Positions 33,657 to 43,662 of a stretch of 44,571 nt of DNA are shown here, one piece after another. A model generated the notes under the pieces. That model was given only the letters and a program-made list of their open reading frames with translations. It did not search any database and was not told the DNA's origin. The position numbers and the translations under genes were made by a program. Position 1 is the first letter of the stretch, and every line of letters starts with the position of its first letter. Where the stretch lies: assembly GCA_934746015.1 (NCBI GenBank), contig CAKVEW010000027.1, positions 1 to 44,571 of the forward strand, read 5' to 3'. This DNA is from an uncultured Clostridium sp. (lineage in GTDB: Bacteria; Bacillota; Clostridia; Clostridiales; Clostridiaceae).

Positions 33657-35594
33657 CTATCTTTCTTTGTTTGCTATTTCTAGTATTAATCTATTTTTTA
33701 ATTCAGAAACTGGAATTGCACCTTCTTCGCCATTCTTTCTGCTTCTTACTGAAGCTTCATTGTTAGTAGCTTCTTTTTCACCAACAACTAAGATATAAGG
33801 AATTCTTTCAAGTCTAGCTTCTCTTATCTTGTAACCTATTTTTTCAGCTCTGTAATCTCCATTTATTCTGATTCCTGCATTCTTGAAGTCTTTAACTATT
33901 GACTCAGCATAGTCATTATATTTATCAGAAATAGGTAATACTATTGCTTGAGTTGGTGATAACCAAGTTGGGAATGCACCAGCATATTTTTCAATAAGCA
34001 TAGCTAAAGTTCTTTCATAACATCCAATTGAAGATCTGTGAACTATATATGGACGTTTCTTGTTTCCATCTTTATCTATATAAGTCATATCAAATCTTTC
34101 TGCAAGAGCAAAGTCAATTTGGATAGTTATTATTGTATCTTCTTTTCCATGAACATTCTTGAATTGGATATCAAGTTTTGGTCCGTAGAATGCAGCTTCT
34201 CCTTCAGCTTCTACATAATTAATTCCAAGGTGATCTAAGATACCTTTCATTAATATTTGAGTTTCTTCCCAAGCTTCTGGATTATTTATATATTTTTCAG
34301 TATTGTTTGGATCCCATTTAGAGAATCTGAATGATATATCTTCATCAATACCTAAAGTATGCATTATGTGGTTGATTAATTCAAGAGATCCCTTGAATTC
34401 TTCTTCAACTTGGTCTGGTCTACAAACTATATGTCCATCAGCTAAAGTAAATTGTCTAACTCTTATTAAACCGTGCATTTCACCTGAAGCTTCATTTCTA
34501 AATAAAGTAGAAGTTTCAGAATATCTTATAGGTAATTCTCTATAAGAATGTTGTTCAGCATTATAGATAGTATATTGGAATGGGCAAGTCATTGGTCTTA
34601 AAGCCATAACTTCAGCATCCTTTTCTTCATCTCCTAAAACAAACATACCATCTTTGTAGTGATCCCAGTGACCAGAAACCTTATATAAATCACTTTTAGC
34701 CATATAAGGAGTCTTTGTAAATACATAGCCTCTCTTTTCTTCTTCATCTTCAACCCATCTTTGAAGTAATTGAACTATTTTAGCACCCTTTGGCATTAAT
34801 AGTGGTAACCCTTGACCTACTTTTTCATCAGTAGTGAAGAGTTTAAGTTCTCTTCCTAATTTATTGTGATCTCTCTTTTTAGCTTCTTCTAAAGCTTCTA
34901 AATGAGCATCTAAATCTGATTTCTTTAAGAATGCAGTTCCATAAATTCTTGAAAGCATCTTATTCTTTTCGTCACCCTTCCAATAAGCACCTGCACTTCT
35001 AAGAAGTTTAACAGCTTTAACTGGCTTTAATGACATTATATGTGGACCTGCACATAGGTCAACAAAATCTCCCATTTTGTAGAAGGAAATAACTTCATCT
35101 TCTCCTAATTCGTTTATTAATTCAACCTTATATGGTTCATTAGCATCTTCCATTAGCTTTATAGCTTCTGCTCTTGGTAATACAAATCTTTCAATTGAAG
35201 GATTTTCTTTTATTATTTTTCTCATTTCATCTTCGATTTTAACTAAATCTTCAGCAGAGAAAGAATTTTCTACATCAAAGTCATAGTAGAATCCATCAGC
35301 AATTGCAGGTCCAATAGCTAATTTTGCTTCAGGATATAATCTTTTAACAGCATAAGCTAATACGTGAGATATACTATGTCTTACTGCATCCTTTCCTTCT
35401 TGAGAATCAAATGTGCAAATTGCAAGTTCGGAGTCTTCGTTTACTACATAACGTAAATCAACAACCTCACCATTAACTATTCCACAGCAAGCATTTCTAG
35501 CTAAACCTTCGCTTATTGACTTAGCTATATCAAGTACTGAAACTCCAGATTCAAATTCTTTTACTGATCCATCTTTTAAAGTAATTTTAATCAT
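33657..35594 (-). CDS. thrS: Threonyl-tRNA synthetase
   Basis: This 645-residue class II synthetase has an N-terminal TGS domain (MIKITLKDGSVKEFE), an editing domain (SHVLAYAVKRLYP, and the GPAIADGFYYDF segment), the catalytic core (RPMTCPFQYTIYN, RNEASGEMHGLIRVRQFTLADGH with the zinc ligands Cys and His), and a C-terminal anticodon-binding domain. A longer reading from 35648 would lie inside the T-box terminator. AAGGGAG fixes ATG 35594. It is controlled by the T-box leader. Confidence 0.97.
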   Translation of the reverse strand: MIKITLKDGSVKEFESGVSVLDIAKSISEGLARNACCGIVNGEVVDLRYVVNEDSELAICTFDSQEGKDAVRHSISHVLAYAVKRLYPEAKLAIGPAIADGFYYDFDVENSFSAEDLVKIEDEMRKIIKENPSIERFVLPRAEAIKLMEDANEPYKVELINELGEDEVISFYKMGDFVDLCAGPHIMSLKPVKAVKLLRSAGAYWKGDEKNKMLSRIYGTAFLKKSDLDAHLEALEEAKKRDHNKLGRELKLFTTDEKVGQGLPLLMPKGAKIVQLLQRWVEDEEEKRGYVFTKTPYMAKSDLYKVSGHWDHYKDGMFVLGDEEKDAEVMALRPMTCPFQYTIYNAEQHSYRELPIRYSETSTLFRNEASGEMHGLIRVRQFTLADGHIVCRPDQVEEEFKGSLELINHIMHTLGIDEDISFRFSKWDPNNTEKYINNPEAWEETQILMKGILDHLGINYVEAEGEAAFYGPKLDIQFKNVHGKEDTIITIQIDFALAERFDMTYIDKDGNKKRPYIVHRSSIGCYERTLAMLIEKYAGAFPTWLSPTQAIVLPISDKYNDYAESIVKDFKNAGIRINGDYRAEKIGYKIREARLERIPYILVVGEKEATNNEASVRSRKNGEEGAIPVSELKNRLILEIANKER

Positions 35595-35631
35595 TTTTAT
35601 ATTCTCCCTTCGTATTTTTAAAAATAAAAAA

Positions 35632-35890
35632 ACTCTCATCCCTTCCATAATAGAAGGGACGAGAGTAATAAATTCGATATTTCCCGCGGTTCCACCCTTA
35701 ATTGCCTAAAATATAGGCCTCTTAAGATATCGTAACGTGATATTAAACGGGCTTTATTAGAGCCGCTCAGAGGTGGTCTTCAACTAAATCCAAGTAAGAT
35801 AATTTCACCAAGCTTATCTCTCTCTGAAAATGAAAAATAGTTTACTCTTCTCATCAACGCATTAAATATTTATTAACAATAGTATAATTA
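35632..35890 (-). promoter_or_regulatory. T-box leader of thrS
   Basis: On the minus strand are the conserved T-box segment GGGTGGAACCGCGGG (about 35684-35698), a GAGC-type stem I end after the specifier, and a terminator hairpin (ACTCTCGTCCCTTC and its complement, 35635-35661) followed by a T-run. The specifier loop reads ACC-ACC (35777-35772), so a Thr codon is available; the one at 35777-35775 is followed by A as expected. Uncharged tRNA-Thr should stabilise the antiterminator and turn thrS on. Confidence 0.93.
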
Positions 35891-35929
35891 TATATTTAAT
35901 TAATGTCAATATCAATAATAAGTTAAAGT

Positions 35930-35957
35930 AATTTACTATATATAGATATAGTAAATT
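35930..35957. repeat. Perfect 11-bp inverted repeat between divergent units
   Basis: AATTTACTATA (35930-35940) and TATAGTAAATT (35947-35957) with a 6-nt loop. It lies between the T-box leader and the riboswitch-controlled gene and may be an operator. No T-run follows it. Confidence 0.5.
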
Positions 35958-36083
35958 AGGTTTATCCAAAATAAGAATAAAAATAGTATAAAAATTATAG
36001 AAAAATGTGGATAATTATGTATTGATATGTTAATATAAACATACAAAATTTTAAAAAAGTATTTTTAAATTTGATAATTAAAT

Positions 36084-36155
36084 AGGCAAACTTAAGGAAA
36101 TTTAAGGACGCAAAGCTATAGGGACTAAGGTTTATAACTATGTCAGCCAGTTGCC
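36084..36155 (+). promoter_or_regulatory. Class I cyclic di-GMP riboswitch (GEMM-I)
   Basis: Conserved features in order: P1 5' arm GGCAAAC (36085-36091), a GGAAA-capped P2, the invariant GGACGCAAAGC (36106-36116), AGGGACTAAGG, and the final TATG-CAGCCAG with the P1 3' arm GTTGCC (36150-36155). A terminator follows at 36255, and the word GCAAAGCTA occurs both in the aptamer (36110-36118) and in the terminator (36251-36259). Ligand: cyclic di-GMP. The controlled gene is the M60 peptidase. Confidence 0.92.
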
Positions 36156-36253
36156 AAAGAGTACATTATACTTTTTGTTTTAAAGCTTAATTAATTATAA
36201 ATATTACTTATCATTATTCTATAATAAGCAATATTTAATTCATTAAGTATGCA

Positions 36254-36282
36254 AAGCTACTCTTTTTTGAGTGGCTTTTTTT
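36254..36282 (+). terminator. Riboswitch-controlled terminator
   Basis: AGCTACTC (36255-36262) pairs with GAGTGGCT (36269-36276), followed by a T-run to 36282. The 3' arm could instead pair with AAAGCTA inside the aptamer, giving a natural antiterminator. Confidence 0.85.
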
Positions 36283-36329
36283 AATGTGCTTCTATGGGAG
36301 ATAAATTCAACCAAGGGGGTAGAAAATCT

Positions 36330-39300
36330 ATGAATAAGAAAAAAATTGCTATTGTAGTAATTGCTGCAATAATAATTAATTTCTCATCCACAGCAATAAA
36401 AGCTTTAGCTGATGAGATATCAAAAAATCAAATTTTAATTACAGAAGAAGAATCTATTGAGGAGGTAAATCAAGCTGTTATAAGTAAATTCAGTTTATAT
36501 AATAGTGATAAAATTGATGATTATAACGAAATATTTAGAATGAATTATGATAACATAGCAGCTATAACTAACAACGGTGGTAGATATGTAAATTCAACTA
36601 TTGATAAAGCAATAGATGGAAATTTTAATACTCATTGGGAAACAGGAAGACCAAATAGCTCTGAATTTACCAATGAAGTAGTATTTAAATTAAAAGAAGT
36701 AACAACATTAAATAGAATAGTATATGGAGCAAGGCAAGAATCAGCTAAAGGTAAAGGTTTTGCTAAGGAAGTGGAAATTTATTCATCTCTAACTGATGAG
36801 GAAGATGATTTTAGATTAATAAGTAGTGGTGAATATACAGGCTCTACTGGAGATATAGTGGAAATTAAATTTAATTCAACTGAATTTAAGAGAATTAAGT
36901 TTAAGTTCAAAAAAGCTAATGAAGATTGGGCTTCAGCATCAGAATTTATGTTTTATAAGGAAGATGTAGTAAGTGATAAAATGAAAAAATTATTTACTGA
37001 TAGTACAATGAGCCAAGTAAATAATGAATTTAATAATATAGAAAAGATAAATGCCTTAGAAGAAGAAGTGAAAAATCATCCATTATATAGTGAGTTTAAG
37101 GAAGATATAGAGAATGCTAAATTAATTGTAGAAAATAAAGAAGTTAACTATAGTGATGCTAAGGTATCTAAATTTAAAGATATGAATAGTGATAGACTTC
37201 CGTTATATGATAGCATTTACAAGGTTAATTCTAACAAAATAAAATCAATAACTACAAATGGTGGTCAATACGCTGATAACTCAATAGATAAGACTATTGA
37301 TGGTGATATAAATACAAAATGGCATTCAGGAAAACAAAATAGTGATAGCTTTACAAATGAAGTAGTAATAGAGTTAAATGAACTAACAAAGTTAAATAGA
37401 GTAGTATATACTTCACCTCGTGGAACTAATAGAGGATTTGCAGAAGCATTTGATATATATGCATCAAGAACATCTAAAGGAGATACATTTGAATTAGTAT
37501 CTAGTGGTTCATATAAAGCAACTCAAGATTCAATAGAAATAAGATTTAGTCCAACAGAATTCAAAAGAATGAAATTTGTATTTAAAAAAGGATATGAAAA
37601 TTGGGCTTGTGCTGCTGAGTTTGGTTTATATACTCAAGATGAAATAGCAGAAAAAATGGATAGATTATTTACTGATAATACAATGAGCAGAGTAAGTGAA
37701 GAATTTAATACATTAGAAAAAGTACAATTACTAGAAGCAGAAGTTAAAAATCATCCTTTTTATGAGGATTATAAAGAATATTTAGAGGATGCAAAAATTC
37801 TTCTACAAGAAAATAAAATTGAAGCAACAACAGCCAAGGTTTCAAGATTAGAAGCATATCATAATGGAAAAGATCATGAATATAATGAAATTTATAGAAT
37901 GCCTAACTCTAATATAGTTAATATAAGTGCAAATGGAGGGGTTTATCCAAACTCTAAATTAGAATATATGATAGATGATAAGACTGAAACACATTGGGAG
38001 ACAAATAAAAATAATACAGCTGATTTTACTAATGAAGTAATATTTACATTAGATGAGGCAGAAGTACTAAATAGAATTGCATTTTTAGCAAGAGAAAATA
38101 GAAAAGGATTCCCAGAAGAGTTTGAAATATATGCTTCAGAAACAACAAATGGTGATACATTCCAATTGGTAGCAAGAGGAAGTGCCCAAAGTACTAATGA
38201 CTTTTTAGAGTTTAAATTCCAGCCTACTAAGTTTAAAAGAATAAAGTTTAAGTTTGTAAAGGCAAATATAGATAGACCTTTCGTAGCTGAATTTAGATTT
38301 TATAAGGAAGATAAGGTATTAGATAGTATTCAAAACTTATTTACTAATGGATTGATGAATGAATTATCAGAAGAATATAATACATTAGAAAAATTAGAAG
38401 CCCTAGAAAATGAAGCTAAAGAACATCCTTTAAAGAGTTTATTCACTGAGGAATTTGAATTAGCAAATAAAATACTTAAGGGTGAATTAGATACTGTAAA
38501 AGTTATTACAGCAGAGCAACATGGGGACATGGTAAAGCATGCTAAAGATAATTTGAAGTTCGGATTTGGTAATAATAATCAACCAACAGGTATATCTGCA
38601 AAGCCAGGAGATGTAATAACTGTTTATGTAGATGCAGACCCAACAGAACCATTACCAAGTTTAGCATTTTCTCAGCAAGAAGGAAGCTTTGCTAACTGGC
38701 TAAGAACTGTTAATTTAAGACCAGGTAAGAATGTGATTACAGTTCCAGAAATACCAAAGGATAACTGGTACCATCATGATGTAACTAAAGGGGGAGCAAT
38801 ATATATAGTAAACCCTTATACTAGTGAAGAGCAATCTAAGGCTCCAGTTTTAAGATTTTCTTCAGGAGATAAGTTCCCATTCCTTACAGAGGATACTAAT
38901 GAAGAGGAATTTAAAAATTACTTAATTGAATATAAAAAGGCAATAGATGAAGATATAGCGAAAAATCCTAATGTTTTAGATAGAGAAGTCCTAGATGTAT
39001 TTGAGTTTGTAAGTGATCATATAGTTTGGACTGGTACTGCAACAGGAGCATATAAGGCTTATATAGAGCAAGGAGTAAATCCTTTAGACACAATAAAATC
39101 TTACAATACCCATATGAAAGAAATTTTTAGATACTATGGTTTAGATGGAAGTAATGAACAAAATGATCCTAAGTATATAAGAGAAAATGTTAGATTAGCA
39201 CAACCATTTGGATATATGTATGCATTCACTGGACATATAGGTGTACAGGGGGATGTAATGGCAAATCACTTAATTCCATTTGAAGAAAGAGGTCCATCAT

Positions 39301-42300
39301 GGGGATTAACTCATGAAATAGGTCATAAAATGGATGTATACGAAAGATTATATGGTGAAGTTACAAATAATATGTTGCCTATGTATATGTCTGCATTTTA
39401 CGATAAAATAGATGAAAGAATACCTTATGAATCTGATGTTTATAAAAATGTAATTAGTGAAAACTCAAATAAATATACAGAGGGTGGATACTTTGAAAAT
39501 CTATCTGTATATTGGCAATTAGAAATGTATAAACCAGGCTATTGGGCTGAATTAAATAAGTTATATAGAGAAAGAAATATTAGCTTAGGAGATGAAAATC
39601 CTAATAATGTTAAAATGCAATATTTAATTAAATTCTCATCAGAAGTAATAGGGGAAGATTTAAGTGAATATTTTGCTAGACATGGATTTGAGGTTAATGA
39701 AGAAACTAAACAGGAAACTAGTAAATATAAAAAGCCAGATAAGAAGATATGGTATCTGAATGATAAAAAGGTTAATTATAAAGGAAATGGATTTATTCAA
39801 GATACTAATTTAGATGTTACCTTAAATAGAATGGAAGATGGAATTAAGCTAGAATTTAATGTGGATAATAGTGTTAAATCAGATCTACTAGGATATGAAA
39901 TATTAAAAGATGGTGAGTTAATAGGATTTACTTCAACTAATTCCTTTGTAGATACTAATGTAGATGCAACTAAGAATTCTAAGTATGAAGTTATACCTTA
40001 TGATATTAATTTAGGAACTGGTAAAGCTTTTATTATAAATTCATTTGGAGCAAATATAGACCTTCAAAAAAATAAGATAGTTTTAAAATTAGGAGAAGAG
40101 TTTAATCCTATAGAATATATAAAAGTATTAAGCTATGAAGGAAATGATATAACTTCTAATGTTGAAGTAGAGCAAAATGTAGATACTAGTAAAATAGGTA
40201 ATTATGAAGTTAAATATAAAATAAGTGATAAAGATATAGAAGTAGAGAAAACTGTAAAAGTTGAAGTAGTAAGCGATTATGATTACTTATCAGACCAAGA
40301 GTGGACATCAGTAGAAACTGAATGGGGAACTCCAAGAAGAAATACTAATATAAAAGGTAGGGTAAATGGAGAGATAAAAGACTTTGAAAAAGGCTTTGGA
40401 ATACATGCAAATGGAACAATAACTTATGACTTATCAGATAAGGAATATGATTATTTTGAGGCACTATTAGGAGTTGATATGTCAATAGCAGAACAAAATA
40501 AGTCTAGTATAAAATTTGAAATAATAGCTGATGGAAAGGTTCTAGCTACAACTGATGTTATGAAATATGCTGATAATATGGCATATATAAATATTCCAGT
40601 TAATGGGGTACAAGAATTGGTCATAAAAGTTAATAATGCTGGAAATGGAAATGAATTAGATCATGGAATAATAGTAAACCCTAAATTAACTACAAACAAT
40701 GGTAAGCCTAAAATAACTGTTAATGACAAGGTTTATAAAATAGGTGAAACTGTAAACTTTAATGAAGGTGTTACTGCAAAGGATGCAGAAGATGGAGATT
40801 TAACTTCAAATATAGAAATAGTATCAAATTCCTATGAAGAAGGTAAAATTGGAAGATTTGAAGTTGTTTATAAAGTAACAGATAGTGATAACAATACTAC
40901 AGAAAGTAAATCTTACATTACAGTTTATGAAGAATATACAATAGTTAAATCAAAATATGGACAATTTGATAAATTAAATGAATATAATGAAGAATTTAAA
41001 GTTCCAGTAGTTTCAATAACTAATAATGGTGGAAACTATCCATATAGCCCTTTAGAAAGAGCTATAGATAACAATCCTAATACTCATTGGGAAACTGGAA
41101 ATCCCAATAGTAGTTCATTTAAAAATGAGGTTATATTTGATTTAGGGGAAATAACTGAAATAAGTAGAATTGCCTATGCCGCTAGAAAGGGTGGAAAAGG
41201 ATTTGCCAAGAAGTTTGAAATATATATTTCTACAGAAGCAGAAGGTAATGATTTTAGATTAGCTGGTAAAGGTGAGTATAATGGTAATGTCAATGATGTT
41301 GTAGAATTTAGAATAGATAAAACAAATGCAAGAAGAGTTAAATTTAAGTTTATAGAAGCTAATCAAGATTGGGCAAGCATTGGAGAGATGTCTTTCTATA
41401 AAGTAGATACATTATCTGATAAAATAGATAACTTATTTACTGATAACAGTAAAACTGAAGTTTCTGATAGCTATAATACATTAGAAAAAGTACAAGCTTT
41501 AAGAGAAGAGGTTAAAAATCACCTAGCAGCCAACTTATTTGAAGAAAATTTAATTAAAGCTGAAGAAATAATAAAAGCTAAGTTCCCAACAATAGCTGTT
41601 GAAGGTATAACTTATGTTAAATTAAATAGTGATTTTAACTTAACTTCTGGTGTTACTGCAAATGACCAAGAAGATGGCGATATAACTAGCAATATTACAG
41701 TTAATAAAAATGATTTTAATATAAATAAATCTGGAGAATATACAGTAACATATACAATAACGGATAATGATGGAAATAAAGCGAGTAAAGATAGAAAAAT
41801 TGTAGTTTATAGTGATAGTACTTATATATCTGATATTGAATGGGAATCAGCAGTATCAGGATGGAAGAGTGTAAATAAAGATTCAGCTGTTAATTCAAGC
41901 AATAAAATAAAGCTTAAGGTTAATGGTGAAATAAAAGAGTTTGATAAAGGCATAGGAGCTGCAACAAATGCTGAGATAATATATAAATTAGATGGAAACT
42001 ATAGTAACTTCTCAACATATGTAGGCACTGATAAAAATTATAATGATAATAGAACTACAATAATATTTAAAATATTTGCAGATGGAGAAGAAGTATATAC
42101 TTCAGATGTAATAAGAAGAGATAGTGAAGCAGAGCTTGTAAATATAGATGTTACTGGAGTGAAAGAACTAAAATTAGTAGCAGATGATGCTGATGGAAAT
42201 GGCCTTGGAGATTTTGCTTCCTGGGCAGATACTAAATTATATACAATAAATTCAAAACCAAAATTAACTATTCCAAAATCAATATCAACTAAAGTTGGCG

Positions 42301-42941
42301 AAGAAATAGATTTAAATCAAGAGTATAGCGCAATAGATTCAGAAGATGGAGACTTAACTCCTAATGTTGAAGTAACTGGTGAAGTAAACTTTAATAAACC
42401 AGGAAAATATCTAATTACTTATAAAGTTGTAGATAGTGATGGTAATGAAGTATCTAAAATAAGAACTGTATCAGTAGTAAATATGGAGGATTATAAATAT
42501 TTAACAGAATATGATTGGAAATCTGCAAAATCAGGATGGGGAACAATTAGAAAAGATAAGTCTGTAAGCAATAACGTACTAAGATTAACAAATGAAGAGG
42601 GGGAAGCTATATCTTATGATAGGGGAATAGGTACTCACGCTACATCTACAATAATATATGATTTAAGTGATAAGGATTATTCTTATTTCACTTCTTTTGT
42701 TGGAGTAGATAGAGCAATGTACGGAAGTGTTGGATCAATAAGCTTTGAAGTATATGTAGATGGTGAAAAGCAATTTGATAGTGGAATAATGAATTCTAAA
42801 GATGCTATGAAATATGTAGAAGTAGATATAAATGGTGCTAAAGAATTAAAACTTGTAGTAACTGATGGCGGAAATGGAATTGGCTCAGATCATGCTACAT
42901 GGGGAGACTCTAAGCTTCATTATGCAAACAGTAATAGATAA
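36330..42941 (+). CDS. Secreted multidomain M60-family zinc metallopeptidase with CBM-type modules
   Basis: This 2203-residue secreted protein has a signal peptide (MNKKKIAIVVIAAIIINFSS, ALA cleavage site). Three F5/8-type C (CBM32-like) modules follow at about 67-210, 296-437 and 521-660, each with a helical linker. The M60 peptidase lies at about 734-1120, with H995-E-x-x-H999 (LTHEIGHKMD) and E1010 as the likely third ligand. After it come a fibronectin/Ig-like part, NPCBM-like modules at about 1317-1456, 1830-1975 and 2057-2203, Ig-like spacers, and a fourth F5/8C module at 1537-1695. There is no LPxTG motif, so it is probably released. M60 enzymes cleave O-glycosylated mucin-type proteins. 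AGGGGG fixes ATG 36330, not ATG 36294. It is under the c-di-GMP riboswitch. Confidence 0.9.
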   Translation: MNKKKIAIVVIAAIIINFSSTAIKALADEISKNQILITEEESIEEVNQAVISKFSLYNSDKIDDYNEIFRMNYDNIAAITNNGGRYVNSTIDKAIDGNFNTHWETGRPNSSEFTNEVVFKLKEVTTLNRIVYGARQESAKGKGFAKEVEIYSSLTDEEDDFRLISSGEYTGSTGDIVEIKFNSTEFKRIKFKFKKANEDWASASEFMFYKEDVVSDKMKKLFTDSTMSQVNNEFNNIEKINALEEEVKNHPLYSEFKEDIENAKLIVENKEVNYSDAKVSKFKDMNSDRLPLYDSIYKVNSNKIKSITTNGGQYADNSIDKTIDGDINTKWHSGKQNSDSFTNEVVIELNELTKLNRVVYTSPRGTNRGFAEAFDIYASRTSKGDTFELVSSGSYKATQDSIEIRFSPTEFKRMKFVFKKGYENWACAAEFGLYTQDEIAEKMDRLFTDNTMSRVSEEFNTLEKVQLLEAEVKNHPFYEDYKEYLEDAKILLQENKIEATTAKVSRLEAYHNGKDHEYNEIYRMPNSNIVNISANGGVYPNSKLEYMIDDKTETHWETNKNNTADFTNEVIFTLDEAEVLNRIAFLARENRKGFPEEFEIYASETTNGDTFQLVARGSAQSTNDFLEFKFQPTKFKRIKFKFVKANIDRPFVAEFRFYKEDKVLDSIQNLFTNGLMNELSEEYNTLEKLEALENEAKEHPLKSLFTEEFELANKILKGELDTVKVITAEQHGDMVKHAKDNLKFGFGNNNQPTGISAKPGDVITVYVDADPTEPLPSLAFSQQEGSFANWLRTVNLRPGKNVITVPEIPKDNWYHHDVTKGGAIYIVNPYTSEEQSKAPVLRFSSGDKFPFLTEDTNEEEFKNYLIEYKKAIDEDIAKNPNVLDREVLDVFEFVSDHIVWTGTATGAYKAYIEQGVNPLDTIKSYNTHMKEIFRYYGLDGSNEQNDPKYIRENVRLAQPFGYMYAFTGHIGVQGDVMANHLIPFEERGPSWGLTHEIGHKMDVYERLYGEVTNNMLPMYMSAFYDKIDERIPYESDVYKNVISENSNKYTEGGYFENLSVYWQLEMYKPGYWAELNKLYRERNISLGDENPNNVKMQYLIKFSSEVIGEDLSEYFARHGFEVNEETKQETSKYKKPDKKIWYLNDKKVNYKGNGFIQDTNLDVTLNRMEDGIKLEFNVDNSVKSDLLGYEILKDGELIGFTSTNSFVDTNVDATKNSKYEVIPYDINLGTGKAFIINSFGANIDLQKNKIVLKLGEEFNPIEYIKVLSYEGNDITSNVEVEQNVDTSKIGNYEVKYKISDKDIEVEKTVKVEVVSDYDYLSDQEWTSVETEWGTPRRNTNIKGRVNGEIKDFEKGFGIHANGTITYDLSDKEYDYFEALLGVDMSIAEQNKSSIKFEIIADGKVLATTDVMKYADNMAYINIPVNGVQELVIKVNNAGNGNELDHGIIVNPKLTTNNGKPKITVNDKVYKIGETVNFNEGVTAKDAEDGDLTSNIEIVSNSYEEGKIGRFEVVYKVTDSDNNTTESKSYITVYEEYTIVKSKYGQFDKLNEYNEEFKVPVVSITNNGGNYPYSPLERAIDNNPNTHWETGNPNSSSFKNEVIFDLGEITEISRIAYAARKGGKGFAKKFEIYISTEAEGNDFRLAGKGEYNGNVNDVVEFRIDKTNARRVKFKFIEANQDWASIGEMSFYKVDTLSDKIDNLFTDNSKTEVSDSYNTLEKVQALREEVKNHLAANLFEENLIKAEEIIKAKFPTIAVEGITYVKLNSDFNLTSGVTANDQEDGDITSNITVNKNDFNINKSGEYTVTYTITDNDGNKASKDRKIVVYSDSTYISDIEWESAVSGWKSVNKDSAVNSSNKIKLKVNGEIKEFDKGIGAATNAEIIYKLDGNYSNFSTYVGTDKNYNDNRTTIIFKIFADGEEVYTSDVIRRDSEAELVNIDVTGVKELKLVADDADGNGLGDFASWADTKLYTINSKPKLTIPKSISTKVGEEIDLNQEYSAIDSEDGDLTPNVEVTGEVNFNKPGKYLITYKVVDSDGNEVSKIRTVSVVNMEDYKYLTEYDWKSAKSGWGTIRKDKSVSNNVLRLTNEEGEAISYDRGIGTHATSTIIYDLSDKDYSYFTSFVGVDRAMYGSVGSISFEVYVDGEKQFDSGIMNSKDAMKYVEVDINGAKELKLVVTDGGNGIGSDHATWGDSKLHYANSNR

Positions 42942-42965
42942 GATATATATTTAATATAAGAAAGA

Positions 42966-43032
42966 AAAAGCTCTTAAGATTATGGTTACCAATTTATTTG
43001 ATGGTAATATAATAATTAAGAGCTTTTTTATT
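42966..43032. terminator. Terminator after the M60 peptidase gene
   Basis: AAAAGCTCTTAA (42966-42977) pairs with TTAAGAGCTTTT (43016-43027), with an inner TTACC/GGTAA hairpin. T-rich tails in both directions let it serve the convergent minus-strand gene as well. Confidence 0.8.
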
Positions 43033-43102
43033 ATATAAATCTAACTTAATTAACTAAATAAATTTAGTAAGAATAATAGTAATTTGAATATTAAAGAGAG
43101 TT

Positions 43103-43513
43103 TTAGCTAATATTAATATTATGGAAAAGGCGTTCTAATTCAAGTTCTTCAAGCATTGCATATGAGTAAAGCTTACCACCCATAAGATTGGTTATTATAT
43201 CTTTTTTAGAATAACCTTCTTTATATAACTTGAGTTTTTTTATTAATTTTTTTAAAGAAGAATTAGAAATTTCTAAAAGACCATAAAGTTCCTTGGCTGT
43301 ATAGTAGTCTTTGGGCAATAATTTAGATAGTTTATCCTGCAATTCTAATTTATACCTTAAATCAGTTTCTATACAATTGTGAGGTCCGTTTTTTCCTCTA
43401 TGGTGGTAGTTACAAAGATATTTATAATTTAGCTTAATATCGTAGCCACCTTCATGTTTATGAACTATATGATGTATATCTGCTTTAGATCCACAAATTT
43501 CACAGCGGTACAA
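43103..43513 (-). CDS. HNH-like zinc-finger protein with C-terminal helical domain
   Basis: This roughly 136-residue protein begins with an HNH/zinc-finger-like part: CEICGS, ADIHHIVHKHEGG, YLCNYHHRGKNGPHNC. The rest (DYYTAKELYGLLEISNSSLKKLIKKL) looks like a helix-turn-helix. ATG 43519 touches the GGAGG box, whereas TTG 43513 is spaced 7 nt from it and is preferred. It may be a nuclease or a DNA-binding regulator; the full catalytic HNH set cannot be confirmed by eye. It is a single gene with no phage context. Confidence 0.65.
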   Translation of the reverse strand: MYRCEICGSKADIHHIVHKHEGGYDIKLNYKYLCNYHHRGKNGPHNCIETDLRYKLELQDKLSKLLPKDYYTAKELYGLLEISNSSLKKLIKKLKLYKEGYSKKDIITNLMGGKLYSYAMLEELELERLFHNINIS

Positions 43514-43662
43514 AGTCATGCCTCCTTTATATAACTTTATAGCTCTTTACAAATATTATATAATTTTTTGAAAAAATAATCTATATTATTAAAAGCTTTA
43601 CAAAAATTAACATATAGTTAATAAAATGAATTTTTTTGTGTTTAAAGTGTTTAATGTTACTT

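Noticed and set aside
35595..35648. An 18-residue N-terminal extension of ThrS
   Set aside because: It would translate the T-box terminator; the ribosome binding site supports the Met at 35594.
43103..43513. A phage or intron remnant suggested by the HNH-like motif
   Set aside because: No integrase, terminase, intron or reverse transcriptase nearby; all neighbours are chromosomal genes.
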